The notes under the pieces: generated by a model
Told to the model about the DNA's origin: nothing
What the model saw: only the letters and a program-made list of their open reading frames with translations
Databases searched by the model: none
In this document: positions 1-8,722 of the stretch, piece by piece
Position numbering within the stretch: the stretch's first letter is position 1
How the letters are laid out: every line of letters starts with the position of its first letter
Source: Sphingomonas liriopis
GTDB taxonomy: Bacteria > Pseudomonadota > Alphaproteobacteria > Sphingomonadales > Sphingomonadaceae
Length of the DNA: 64,000 nt
Direction of reading: 5' to 3'
NCBI RefSeq assembly: GCF_024211255.1
Contig: NZ_JAMLDY010000007.1
Span: 62,001 to 126,000, forward strand
Made by a program: the position numbers and the translations under genes

Positions 1-2
1 CG

Positions 3-3000
3 CTCGACCTCGCGATCGTACCGATCATCGAGGCGGGTGAGATCACCGGCCTGTCGATCCACGCCGGCCTGTGGACCAGCGCCGCGCTGAGCGTGCGCCC
101 GCGCGACGTACCCGTGCTGCGCGCGCGGCTGTCGGCGCTGGAGGCGAAGTTCGGCTTCGATCCCCGCGGCCACACCGGCAAGGCGCTGACCCATGCGCTG
201 ACCGCGCTGCCGCACGACCTCGTCATCGCCTTCCCGCCCGCGGCGTTGGAAGAGGTGGTGCTGACCGCGATGAGCCTCGCCGACCGGCCGCGGCCGGCGC
301 TGGTGCTGGTCAAATCGGCGCTGGGGCGGCATCTGTTCGCCTTCGCCTGGCTGCCGCGCGACGACCTCACCACCGCGCGCCGCGTCCAGATCGCGCAGAT
401 GCTGACCGAGGCGTCGAACGGGTCCGTGCTCAACTGGTCGATCAGCCTCGACGACGGCGTCGTCGCGCTGCTGCGCTATACGATCGACCTGCGCGGTGAC
501 GGGCGGATGCCGGAGACCGAGCCGCTCGCCGAGCGATTGCGGCGGATGGTGCGCGGCTGGGTGTCGGACGTCGAGGCGGCGCTCGCCGAACAGGTGCCCG
601 CGGCACGCGCGGCGCGACTGGCGCTGCGCTGGGCCAATGCCTTCCCGCCGAATTACCGCAACGTCAGCAGCGCGGGCGAAGCCGCCGCCGACATCCTGCG
701 CATCGCCACGCTGGACGACGCCGGCGCGCGATCGGTGCGCATCTTCCCGGTGGTGCCGGGCGAGGAGCGCCAGCTCAAGATCTACAAGTTGCACGGCGCG
801 CTGGCGCTGTCCGACGCGGTGCCGGTGCTGGAGAATTTCGGCTTCCGCGTCATCGGCGAACTGCCGACGCGGCTGCGCGACGATGCCGACACGTTCGTCC
901 ACGATTTCGTCGTCGAGACCGATGCGGGCGGCGACGGCCACGACGCCGCCGTGCTGGAAGGCGCGATCGCCGCGACGCTGGAGGGCGCCGCCGAAAACGA
1001 CGCGTTCAACCGGCTGATCGTCGACGTCGGCCTGTCGCCGCGATCGGTGGTGCTGCTGCGCGCGTGGTTCCGCTATCTGCGCCAGGCCGGCCTGCCTTAT
1101 GGCCTGACCACGGTGGTCGATGCGCTGCGCCGCGCGCCCAAGCTGACCAAGGCACTGATCGCGCGTTTCAAGGCGGCGCACGATCCCGCCCGGCCGGGCG
1201 ACGTCCACGCCTGCGACGAGGCGATCGAGCGCGGGCTCGACGCGGTGTCGGCGATCGACGACGATCGCATCCTGCGTGCCTATCGCAATTTGATCGCCGC
1301 CTGCCTGCGCACCAACGCCTTCGCGCCCGCCGCGGCGGAAGCGCTGGCGTTCAAGCTCGACAGCCACCTGATCCCCGGCCTGCCCGCGCCGGTGCCGTGG
1401 CGCGAGGTCTGGGTCTATTCGCCGCGCATCGAGGGCATCCACCTGCGCGCCGGCCCGGTCGCACGCGGCGGCCTGCGCTGGTCGGATCGCCGCGACGACT
1501 TCCGCACCGAGATCCTCGGGCTGATGAAGGCGCAGCGCGTCAAGAATGCGGTTATCGTGCCGACCGGCGCCAAGGGCGGCTTCTATCCGAAGCAGCTCCC
1601 CTCCCCCGCGGTCGATCGCGATGCGTGGCTGGCGGAAGGGACCGAGAGCTACCGCATCTTCATCCGTTCGCTGCTGTCGATCACCGACAATATCGTCGAC
1701 GGGAAGGTCGTGCATCCTACGGGCGTCGCGGTGCTCGACGGCGAGGACCCCTATTTCGTCGTCGCCGCCGACAAGGGCACCGCGACGTTCAGCGACGTCG
1801 CCAATGCGCTGGCGCTGGAGCGCGATTTCTGGCTGGGCGACGCCTTCGCCAGCGGCGGCAGCGTGGGTTACGACCACAAGGCGATGGGCATCACCGCCAA
1901 GGGCGCGTGGGTGTCGGTGCAGCGCCACTTCGCCGAGCGCGGACTCGACGTGCAGACGCAGCCGATCACCGTCGTCGGCTGCGGTGACATGTCGGGCGAC
2001 GTCTTCGGCAACGGCATGCTGCTCAGCAAGACGTTGAAGATCGTCGCGGCGTTCGATCACCGCCATATCTTCATCGATCCGAGCCCCGATCCCGCGGCAA
2101 GCTGGGACGAGCGCGCGCGGATGTTCGCGCTGCCGCGTTCGTCCTGGGCGGATTACGACGCCGGGCTCATCAGCGAGGGTGGCGGCGTGTTCGCGCGCAG
2201 CGAGAAGGTCATCAAGCTGTCGCCGCAAGCGCAGGCCGCGCTCGGCATCACCGCGACGCAGATGGACCCGGCGTCGCTGATCTCGGCGATCCTCAAGGCG
2301 CCCGCCGACCTGCTGTGGTTCGGCGGCATCGGCACCTATGTGAAGGCGGCGGCGGAGAACAACGTCGCGGTCGGCGATCCGGCCAATGATCGCCTGCGCG
2401 TCGATGCCGAGGATCTGCGCGTCATTGCGATCGGCGAAGGCGCCAACCTGGGCGTGACGCAGGCGGCGCGCATCGCGTTCTCGGGCCGCGGCGGGCGGAT
2501 CAACACCGACTTCATCGACAATTCGGCGGGCGTCGATTGTTCGGATAACGAGGTCAACATCAAGATCGCATTGAACCGCGAGATGAACGAGGGCCGGCTG
2601 GGGTTCGAGGAACGCAATGCGCTGCTCGCCAGCATGACCGACGACGTCGCGCATCTGGTGCTGGAAGACAACCGCCTGCAGACGCTGGCGCTGTCGATCG
2701 CCGAGGCCGATGGTGCGTCGGCGATCCCGAGCTACGTGCGCGTCATCGAGATCTTCGAAACCGCCGGCCGACTCGACCGCGCGGTCGAGGGGCTGGCGGG
2801 GAACGAGGATCTGCTGCGTCGCGGGCAGGAGGGCCATGGCCTGACCCGGCCCGAACTCGCGGTGCTGCTCGCGACCGCCAAGCTCGCGTTGCAGGACGGC
2901 ATCGAACATGCGCCGCTGGCGATGGCGCCCGAACTCGCGCCCGATCTCCACGCCGCCTTCCCCGCGGCGATGCAGCGCGACTATGCGAAGGCGATCGACG

Positions 3001-3842
3001 AGCACCGGCTGCGCGGGCAGATCGTCGCGACCAAGCTCGCCAACCGCATCGTCAACCGGCTGGGCGTGCTGTTCCCGTTCGAACTCGCCGAGGAAGAAGG
3101 CGCGGCGGTCGCCGATATCGCCGGCATGTTCGTCGTCGCCGAACGTCTGTTCGGGCTCGACGCGCTATGGCAGGCGATCGAGCGCGCACCGATCGCCGAA
3201 GGCGCGCGCATCGCGCTGTTCAACGAGGTCGCGGTGGCGACGCGCTCGCACATCGCCGACCTGCTCCGCGCGAGTGCGCCCGGGACGCTGCCCGGCGCGG
3301 TGATCGACCGCCTTGGCAAGGGCATCGCGCAGCTCGAACGCCAGACCGCCTCGCTACTGCTCGAGGAGGCGAGCGCGCAGAGCGCGCGCATCGCCGCCGA
3401 GCTGGAGGCGGCGGGCGCGCCCGCCGATCTGGCGCGACAGGTGGTACGCCTGTTCGACCTCGACGGTGCGGTCGGGCTGGCGGCGCTGGGCGAGCGGCTG
3501 GGGCTGGACGAGATCGAGCTGACCCGCGCGTTCACGCATCTGGGGCAGGTGCTCGGCCTCGACTGGGCGCAGGCGGCGGCGGGGCGGATCGTCTCGGGCG
3601 ACCCGTGGGAGCGGCTGCTGCTCGCCGGCCTGGCGCGCGATTTCCAGCAGCAGCGGCTGGAATTCCTCGCCCGCAACGGCGCCAGGGACCCACGCGGCGC
3701 GGTCAACGACTGGCTGACCGCCAACGCGGCGCGAATCGGCCAGTTCAAGGCGGTGATCGACCGCGCGCGCCATGCGGCGCAGCCGAATGCCGCGATGCTC
3801 GCGCAGATCGCGGGGCAAGCGCGGGTGTTGCTGGGGCGGTAA
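3..3842 (+). CDS. NAD-specific glutamate dehydrogenase, large type (5' end outside window)
   Basis: Oxidises glutamate to 2-oxoglutarate and ammonia with NAD+ in the cytoplasm. The frame is open from base 3 with no start, so about 1,280 C-terminal residues of a protein usually near 1,600 are visible. The catalytic core shows GGLRWSDRRDDFRTE (near base 1470), GAKGGFYPK (near 1568) and GCGDMSGDVFGNGML (near 1980), typical of this large enzyme class and unlike the 450-residue hexameric enzymes. The tail to the TAA at 3840 is the long alpha-helical C-terminal region. A palindromic repeat follows; the next gene is on the opposite strand. Family assignment is firm; allosteric control cannot be read from the sequence. 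Confidence 0.95.
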   Translation, partial: LDLAIVPIIEAGEITGLSIHAGLWTSAALSVRPRDVPVLRARLSALEAKFGFDPRGHTGKALTHALTALPHDLVIAFPPAALEEVVLTAMSLADRPRPALVLVKSALGRHLFAFAWLPRDDLTTARRVQIAQMLTEASNGSVLNWSISLDDGVVALLRYTIDLRGDGRMPETEPLAERLRRMVRGWVSDVEAALAEQVPAARAARLALRWANAFPPNYRNVSSAGEAAADILRIATLDDAGARSVRIFPVVPGEERQLKIYKLHGALALSDAVPVLENFGFRVIGELPTRLRDDADTFVHDFVVETDAGGDGHDAAVLEGAIAATLEGAAENDAFNRLIVDVGLSPRSVVLLRAWFRYLRQAGLPYGLTTVVDALRRAPKLTKALIARFKAAHDPARPGDVHACDEAIERGLDAVSAIDDDRILRAYRNLIAACLRTNAFAPAAAEALAFKLDSHLIPGLPAPVPWREVWVYSPRIEGIHLRAGPVARGGLRWSDRRDDFRTEILGLMKAQRVKNAVIVPTGAKGGFYPKQLPSPAVDRDAWLAEGTESYRIFIRSLLSITDNIVDGKVVHPTGVAVLDGEDPYFVVAADKGTATFSDVANALALERDFWLGDAFASGGSVGYDHKAMGITAKGAWVSVQRHFAERGLDVQTQPITVVGCGDMSGDVFGNGMLLSKTLKIVAAFDHRHIFIDPSPDPAASWDERARMFALPRSSWADYDAGLISEGGGVFARSEKVIKLSPQAQAALGITATQMDPASLISAILKAPADLLWFGGIGTYVKAAAENNVAVGDPANDRLRVDAEDLRVIAIGEGANLGVTQAARIAFSGRGGRINTDFIDNSAGVDCSDNEVNIKIALNREMNEGRLGFEERNALLASMTDDVAHLVLEDNRLQTLALSIAEADGASAIPSYVRVIEIFETAGRLDRAVEGLAGNEDLLRRGQEGHGLTRPELAVLLATAKLALQDGIEHAPLAMAPELAPDLHAAFPAAMQRDYAKAIDEHRLRGQIVATKLANRIVNRLGVLFPFELAEEEGAAVADIAGMFVVAERLFGLDALWQAIERAPIAEGARIALFNEVAVATRSHIADLLRASAPGTLPGAVIDRLGKGIAQLERQTASLLLEEASAQSARIAAELEAAGAPADLARQVVRLFDLDGAVGLAALGERLGLDEIELTRAFTHLGQVLGLDWAQAAAGRIVSGDPWERLLLAGLARDFQQQRLEFLARNGARDPRGAVNDWLTANAARIGQFKAVIDRARHAAQPNAAMLAQIAGQARVLLGR

Positions 3843-3856
3843 GGCCGGTCGATCAC

Positions 3857-3954
3857 TCACCCTCACCCTTCCGCGGCTTCGCCGCTCCCTCCCTCTCCCA
3901 TTGGGAGAGGGAAGGGGCCCGCCCGGCGCAGCCGGGTGGGAAGGGTGAGGGTGA
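3857..3954. repeat. Palindromic intergenic repeat, family A
   Basis: The outer arms tcaccctcaccctt (3857-3870) and aagggtgagggtga (3941-3954) are perfect inverse complements. Inside is a second hairpin built on ccctctccca and gggagaggg. The same architecture recurs at 23449-23540 and 54015-54111. It lies between two convergent genes and may act as a bidirectional transcription end, but has no clear T-run. Confidence 0.85.
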
Positions 3955-3974
3955 TGGGTCGAAGAAGGCGCGCC

Positions 3975-5063
3975 TCAAGCGCCTCGCTTGGCCTGCACCT
4001 TCGCCCGCCAGCCCCGCGCGCGCCACCACATGATGATCCCCGTCACCGCCAACACCGCGGGCAGGATCCCGCCGGCGAAGATCACCAGCTGCCACACGCC
4101 CCCCATCCCCTCGCCATCGTGGATACGCCGCATCCAGCGCGCCGCGCCACCCGGACGGCGCGCGGCGACCGCGACCGCGACGCCGCCGTCGTCGGCGACC
4201 TTGACCTGACGGCCGTCGGCGAAGCTCACCGTCCAGTCGGCGGACAACGTCGTCGGCCAGGCGATGCTGCGGAACGGGCCGCGCACCACCGCCGCGGCGC
4301 GGGCAAGCACCGCATCGACCGGCTGCGCCGGCGCGGCGAGCGGCAGCGCGCGCATCATCGCTGCCCGGTCGGGGCCGCGCTGCGGGCCGGCGTCGCGGCC
4401 GCCGAACACGCCGGGAAAGCTGATCCACACGCCGGTCAGCGACAGCACGAACAGCGGCAGGGCGATCCAGAACCCCGCCATGTGATGCAGATTGGTGTCG
4501 GTGTTGCGATGCCGCCGCCAGCGCAGCCCCTTGCGCCAGCTGCCGACCGTCGGCCACCACAGCCACAAGCCGGTGAGGCTCGACACCAGCATCGCGACGC
4601 CGATCCAGCCGACGATGCTGCGCCCGACGCCTGGCAGCAGCAGGCTGCCGTGCAGGCGATGGAGGACGCGGACCAGCCCGGCATTGCCCGGCGCGACGTC
4701 GAGCACGCGCGCGGTCGGCGGATCGAGATAGACGATGTCGCGCAGCGGCGGCCCGCGCCGCGCCGGCTGCGCATCCGGCGGCACCGCGGCGACGGTCACC
4801 GGGCCATCGCCCTCGGGCAGGCCGATCTGCGCGATCCGTTCGCCGGGCTTGACCGCCGCCTGTGCCGCGGCGGCATAGGCACCCGGCGCCAGCAACGCCT
4901 CGCCGCTCGTCTGGTAGCGCGCCGGATTGACGATCCGGTCGAGCCCGTCGTGCCAGACCAACGCCGCACCCGACAGCGATAGCGGCACGATCAGGATGGC
5001 GAGGATCAGCCCGATCCATTTGTGGATCTGGAACCACCGCCGCCGCCATTGCCCTGCGCTCAT
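3975..5063 (-). CDS. PepSY-associated TM helix protein
   Basis: Inner-membrane protein of 362 residues in the PepSY/PiuB-like family found with iron-uptake genes; proposed roles are reduction or handling of iron at the cytoplasmic membrane. The N-terminus has the typical RRWFQIHKWIGL entry to the first membrane helix, followed by a periplasmic PepSY-like region, helices near GWIGVAMLVSSLTGLWLWW and HHMAGFWIALPLFVLSLTG, and a last helix near the C-terminus. The ATG at 5063 (MSAGQW) is preferred to one 12 codons upstream because the family begins close to the WFQIHKW motif. It is the last gene of the leftward receptor-piuC-RHH-PepSY run, 47 bp after the RHH gene. The exact electron or metal substrate is unknown. 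Confidence 0.85.
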   Translation of the reverse strand: MSAGQWRRRWFQIHKWIGLILAILIVPLSLSGAALVWHDGLDRIVNPARYQTSGEALLAPGAYAAAAQAAVKPGERIAQIGLPEGDGPVTVAAVPPDAQPARRGPPLRDIVYLDPPTARVLDVAPGNAGLVRVLHRLHGSLLLPGVGRSIVGWIGVAMLVSSLTGLWLWWPTVGSWRKGLRWRRHRNTDTNLHHMAGFWIALPLFVLSLTGVWISFPGVFGGRDAGPQRGPDRAAMMRALPLAAPAQPVDAVLARAAAVVRGPFRSIAWPTTLSADWTVSFADGRQVKVADDGGVAVAVAARRPGGAARWMRRIHDGEGMGGVWQLVIFAGGILPAVLAVTGIIMWWRARGWRAKVQAKRGA

Positions 5064-5110
5064 CGCTCGCTCCCGCCTGTCGCCACAGCGCGCTCGCATG
5101 CGTTGGGCGT

Positions 5111-5362
5111 TCAGGTCAACGCCTGCGCGAAAAGCCAGCTGCGTAGTGCGCTGGCGAGATTGGGCGGCGCGTCGGCGGCGATGCGAAGCACGTCGATCTG
5201 CGCGACCAGCGCCGACAGCGGCAATGCATGCGCCGCCGCCGCACCCTCCAGCGCGCGCCAGAAGACGGGTTCGAGGCTGATCGACGTCTGGTGCCCGGCG
5301 ATGGTGATCGAGCGCTTCACCGGGCCGGCGAACCCGCAGGAGGGCGCAGCAACGTCAGGCAT
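5111..5362 (-). CDS. Ribbon-helix-helix domain protein
   Basis: A protein of 83 residues matching the small RHH family (COG4321 type): a beta strand at [20 protein letters not shown], then helices containing [11 protein letters not shown] and a final [11 protein letters not shown] segment. Such proteins are thought to bind DNA as dimers. Its start overlaps the end of the upstream hydroxylase gene by 8 bp, so the two are probably translationally coupled, and a PepSY gene follows. Placement in an iron operon suggests a local regulator, but no target site is evident and the DNA-binding role is inferred from the fold. Confidence 0.75.
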   Translation of the reverse strand: MPDVAAPSCGFAGPVKRSITIAGHQTSISLEPVFWRALEGAAAAHALPLSALVAQIDVLRIAADAPPNLASALRSWLFAQALT

Positions 5363-6038
5363 CGGCCCAGCGCCGCAGCAGATTGTGGTAGATGCCGGTC
5401 AGCTGCACCACCGCGGGGTTGCCCTGTCCGTTGGTGGCGGCGACCGCCTGGATCGCCTCGTCGAGCTCGAACAAGGTCCGCCGCTCGCCATCGTCGCGGA
5501 CCATCGACTGGAGCCACAGGAACGACGCGGTGCGTACCCCGCGGATGACGGGCGTCACCCGGTGCAGGCTGGATGAGGGATAGAGGACGAGGTGCCCGGC
5601 GGGCAACTTGACGCTCTGCGGCCCGAAGCGATCCTCGATCACCAGCTCGCCGCCGTCGTAGGTGGCGGGATCGTCGAGGAACAAGGTCGCCGACAGATCG
5701 GCGCGGATGCGGAATTCGGACCCGCGCTGGATGCGGATCGCATTGTCGACGTGCAGCCCGAAATCCTCACCGCCTTCGTAGCGGTTGAACAAGGGCGGAA
5801 ACACCTTGAGCGGCAGCGCCGCGGCGAAGAACAACGGCGACCGGCCGAGTGCCGCCAGCACCATCGCCGCGCCCTCGCGCGCCGCCGCCGACTCTTCGGG
5901 CAATTGCCGGTTGCGCTTGGCCAGCGCCGCCTGCGGCCCCGAAGTGACATTGCCATCGACCCAGTCGGCCGCGTCGATCACCGCGCGCAGCCGTGCCACG
6001 CCGTCGGCGTCGAGGATGTCGGGAATCGCGATCAGCAT
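5355..6038 (-). CDS. piuC: Fe(II)/2-oxoglutarate-dependent dioxygenase, PiuC/PKHD type
   Basis: A protein of 227 residues, the standard length for PiuC/YbiX hydroxylases. The Fe-binding triad is His96, Asp98 (FGLHVDNA) and His159 (SSLHRV); Arg169 (RGVRTAS) is positioned for 2-oxoglutarate. Family members sit beside siderophore receptors in many Proteobacteria and are induced by iron limitation; the hydroxylated substrate is not established. The gene starts 72 bp downstream of the TonB receptor and overlaps the following RHH gene, supporting one iron-regulated transcript starting at the Fur-like box near 8580. Confidence 0.92.
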   Translation of the reverse strand: MLIAIPDILDADGVARLRAVIDAADWVDGNVTSGPQAALAKRNRQLPEESAAAREGAAMVLAALGRSPLFFAAALPLKVFPPLFNRYEGGEDFGLHVDNAIRIQRGSEFRIRADLSATLFLDDPATYDGGELVIEDRFGPQSVKLPAGHLVLYPSSSLHRVTPVIRGVRTASFLWLQSMVRDDGERRTLFELDEAIQAVAATNGQGNPAVVQLTGIYHNLLRRWADA

Positions 6039-6110
6039 GGCTCGTTCCTGGTCTCCTGCCCGCCCGCGTCGCTGTCCTGGGGGGCACGCGAGCGGACAGA
6101 AGTAGCGGGA

Positions 6111-8543
6111 TCAGAAGCTGTAGAACAGGCTCAGCACCGCCGACCGCCCCTCACCCGGCGCGGCCCAGCCGTTGTTTCTGATCGACGTATAGTATTTTTC
6201 ATTGGTGAAGTTCTGGACGTTGACCTGCGCGGTCAGGCCGCCGGCGAAGCTGTAGGCGAGATAGGCGCGGTGGATCAGGTAATCGTCCGAACGATATTGC
6301 GTCGGCGCGGCGAGGCTGGCGGCGTTGAGCGCGAAGTCGCCCTGATAGGTCAGGCCATAACCGACCTCCAGTCCGAACGGCAGCTTGTACGTCGTGAACA
6401 GGCTGCCCGAATGCTCCGGCGTCTGGACGAAATAGGTGCCGGCCTGCGGATCGCGCACGCCGGCCGAATTGGCGCAGGCGGTGCTGGGGTTGGCGATGCA
6501 GGCGTTCGACACCGATTGCAGGATCTTGCCGTCGAGATAGGTGTAATTGGCGAAGATCGTCCAGTTGCGCGTCACGTTGCCCGACGCGCCCAAGGCGATG
6601 CCGTCCACCCGCGCACGGCCGTCGAGCACCTGCGTCGACGTCGGCAGCGCTGGGTCGTTCGAGGTGACGCGGAAATTGGTGCGTTCGTTGCGGAACACCG
6701 CCGCGGTCAGTTCCAGCCGGCGGCCGAACAGCCCGGCCTTCACCCCCGCCTCGTAATTCTTCGCGGTTTCCGGCGCGACGGCGCAGGGATCATAGGTGCC
6801 GGTCGCCGACACGGTCAGCGAACCGCAACCCAGCCGCACCGTCGCCGACGACGGCGTCTTGGCATTGCCATAGCCGGCATAGACGCTGACGTTGGGCACC
6901 GGATGCACCACCGCGCCGATGCGGTAGGAGAACAGCCGTTCGTCGCTGCGCTGCGGCAGCTGCTGCGCGGCGGTCAGCGCGGTCGTCCCCGGCGGCACGA
7001 ACGCGAGCGGCAGCGCGCGGAAGTTCGCCTGCTGCGTTTCCCAGCGCACGCCGCCGTTCAGCTCGAAGTATCGCCCCAGCTCCAGCGTGTCGAAGACGTA
7101 GACCGCGACGTTGGTCGTTCGCGACTTCGATTGCGCGGTGATCGTCTTGTTGAGCGGGCCGGTATAGGTCGTGTCGGGGCTGGCGATGCTGATCGGCGGC
7201 AGGATCAGCGCCTGCCCCGCCGTATTGCGGATCAGCGAGGCGGTGGTGATCGCATAATCCTCGACCGAGGCGGACATGCCGACGTTGGCGACGTTGCGGA
7301 TGCCGCCCTTCTCGCCCGTCTCAAGCCGGATGTCGGTCTGGTTGACGAGCAGCTGGTTCTCCTGATCGCGGATCAGCCCGCGCGGCCCGTTGGGCTGGAA
7401 GGTGCCGCGCGCGACCGGAATCGTCACCGAATTGGTCCCCGGCCGGTAGACGCCGCCCGCATCGACGACATTGCTGAACGTCGCGGTGCACGCGGTGCCG
7501 GTCGGCGTCAGCCCGGTCTGGCCAAGGCAATAGGTGCCCTGCGGCGCGCTGGTGACGCTATACTGGCCGACGCGCTGCCAGCGGGTGAGGTTGCGCACCG
7601 ACAATTGGTCGTTGACCTGATGGCGGAAGGTCGCGGTGAAGCGGTCGACCGTCGTATCCTGGCGATCGAGATTGCGGATGCCGAAATAGGCGCGGCTCGA
7701 CACGCCGGGGAGCGCGCCGTCGTACAGCGCGTTCTTGTAATAGGGCACACCATAGACCGGCGTGTTGCGATCCTCCTGATGGACATAGGCGAGCGTCAGG
7801 CTGGTCGGCCCGTCGATACCGATCGTGACGGAGGGCGCGATGCCCCAGCGCTTGTAACGTTCGACGTCGCGGCCGGGCACGTCGTTGCGGTGATAGGCAC
7901 CGTTCAGGCGCACCGCGATCGTGTCGCCGATACGGCGGTTGGCGTCGATCGCGCCGCGGTAATAATCGTCGGTGCCGACCGATCCCTGCAGGATCGTCAG
8001 ATCCTCGGCGCGCGGTTCCTTGGTGACGAGGTTGATCGTGCCGCCGACGCTGCCCGATCCGTTGAAGACCGAATTGGCGCCGTTGTAGACCTCGATCTGC
8101 TGGATGTTGAACGGGTCGGTGCGGCTGTACTGCGCGCTGTCGCGGATGCCGTCGACGGTGATGTCGTTGTTCGCCGAATAGCCGCGCAGGTTGATGCTGT
8201 CGCCATAGCCGCCGCCGCCCTCGCCCGCGCCGAAGGTGATGCCGGGGATCGTCTGCAGCGCGTCGCGCAGCGTCTGCAGGTTCTGCTTGCGGATCACCTG
8301 ATCGGAGATGACGGTGATCGTCTGCGGCGTGTTGATGAGCGCGCTCGTCGCCTTGGGGCTTTCCACCACCGCGGGCGCGACGTCGTTCTTGCCGTTGACG
8401 ACGATCTCGTCGCGCTCGACCGCGCGCTTGGCATCCTGCGCCTGCTGTTCGGCGGCGCTCGGCTTGTGCGTATCGGCCGCGATCGCCGGTGCGGATGCGA
8501 TGAAGCCCACGCAGGACAGGGCGAGGAAATGCTGCTTGGTCAT
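6111..8543 (-). CDS. TonB-dependent siderophore receptor (Fiu-like)
   Basis: Outer-membrane receptor of 810 residues. A signal peptide (MTKQHFLALSCVGFIASAPA, cleavage near AIAA) precedes a short TonB-box region (DEIVVNGK), a plug with TPQTITVISDQVI, NLRGYSANNDITVDGIRD and GSVGGTINLVTKEP, and a 22-strand barrel ending LSLFYSF with a terminal Phe. Two closely spaced cysteine pairs (near YCLGQTGLTPTGTAC and NACIANPSTAC) probably make loop disulfides. The following piuC gene and the Fiu-like plug point to catecholate ferric siderophores; the ligand itself is inferred. The start at 8543 is 32 bp from a Fur-like box that should repress it under iron sufficiency. Confidence 0.93.
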   Translation of the reverse strand: MTKQHFLALSCVGFIASAPAIAADTHKPSAAEQQAQDAKRAVERDEIVVNGKNDVAPAVVESPKATSALINTPQTITVISDQVIRKQNLQTLRDALQTIPGITFGAGEGGGGYGDSINLRGYSANNDITVDGIRDSAQYSRTDPFNIQQIEVYNGANSVFNGSGSVGGTINLVTKEPRAEDLTILQGSVGTDDYYRGAIDANRRIGDTIAVRLNGAYHRNDVPGRDVERYKRWGIAPSVTIGIDGPTSLTLAYVHQEDRNTPVYGVPYYKNALYDGALPGVSSRAYFGIRNLDRQDTTVDRFTATFRHQVNDQLSVRNLTRWQRVGQYSVTSAPQGTYCLGQTGLTPTGTACTATFSNVVDAGGVYRPGTNSVTIPVARGTFQPNGPRGLIRDQENQLLVNQTDIRLETGEKGGIRNVANVGMSASVEDYAITTASLIRNTAGQALILPPISIASPDTTYTGPLNKTITAQSKSRTTNVAVYVFDTLELGRYFELNGGVRWETQQANFRALPLAFVPPGTTALTAAQQLPQRSDERLFSYRIGAVVHPVPNVSVYAGYGNAKTPSSATVRLGCGSLTVSATGTYDPCAVAPETAKNYEAGVKAGLFGRRLELTAAVFRNERTNFRVTSNDPALPTSTQVLDGRARVDGIALGASGNVTRNWTIFANYTYLDGKILQSVSNACIANPSTACANSAGVRDPQAGTYFVQTPEHSGSLFTTYKLPFGLEVGYGLTYQGDFALNAASLAAPTQYRSDDYLIHRAYLAYSFAGGLTAQVNVQNFTNEKYYTSIRNNGWAAPGEGRSAVLSLFYSF

Positions 8544-8574
8544 GAAAACCCCCTTCGTTGAGGGGGCGCTTAAT

Positions 8575-8593
8575 GCGAATGATTATCATCGTC
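8575..8593. promoter_or_regulatory. Fur-like box 1
   Basis: The core ATGATTATCAT (8579-8589) is a perfect inverted repeat, and gcgaatgattatcatcgtc fits the classical Fur operator pattern well. It lies 32-50 bp upstream of the leftward siderophore receptor start at 8543, where a repressor would block the promoter. Binding by Fur is inferred from pattern and context. Confidence 0.75.
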
Positions 8594-8666
8594 AACGCTA
8601 TTGAGAGTCACGCGCAGATTTCGGTGACAGCCTCGATCATCGCCTGATCCATCGCCGCCGATCGAG

Positions 8667-8683
8667 TATTGAAAACGATTCGC
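8667..8683. promoter_or_regulatory. Fur-like box 2
   Basis: Read on the minus strand the site is GCGAATCGTTTTCAATA, which shares GCGAAT, TT and TCA positions with box 1. It sits 40-56 bp upstream of the rightward receptor start at 8723. The pair suggests each receptor has its own iron-responsive operator. It is weaker than box 1. Confidence 0.45.
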
Positions 8684-8722
8684 GATAGCGTTAGTGCGCC
8701 CCCATTCGGCAAAAAGGGGCCC

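Noticed and set aside
5592..8561. Very long open frame (about 990 codons) on the plus strand opposite the first siderophore receptor
   Set aside because: Composition is the Arg/Ala/Gly/Asp-rich pattern of an antisense frame in high-GC DNA, no domain is recognisable, and the minus strand holds a complete receptor with signal peptide and terminal Phe.
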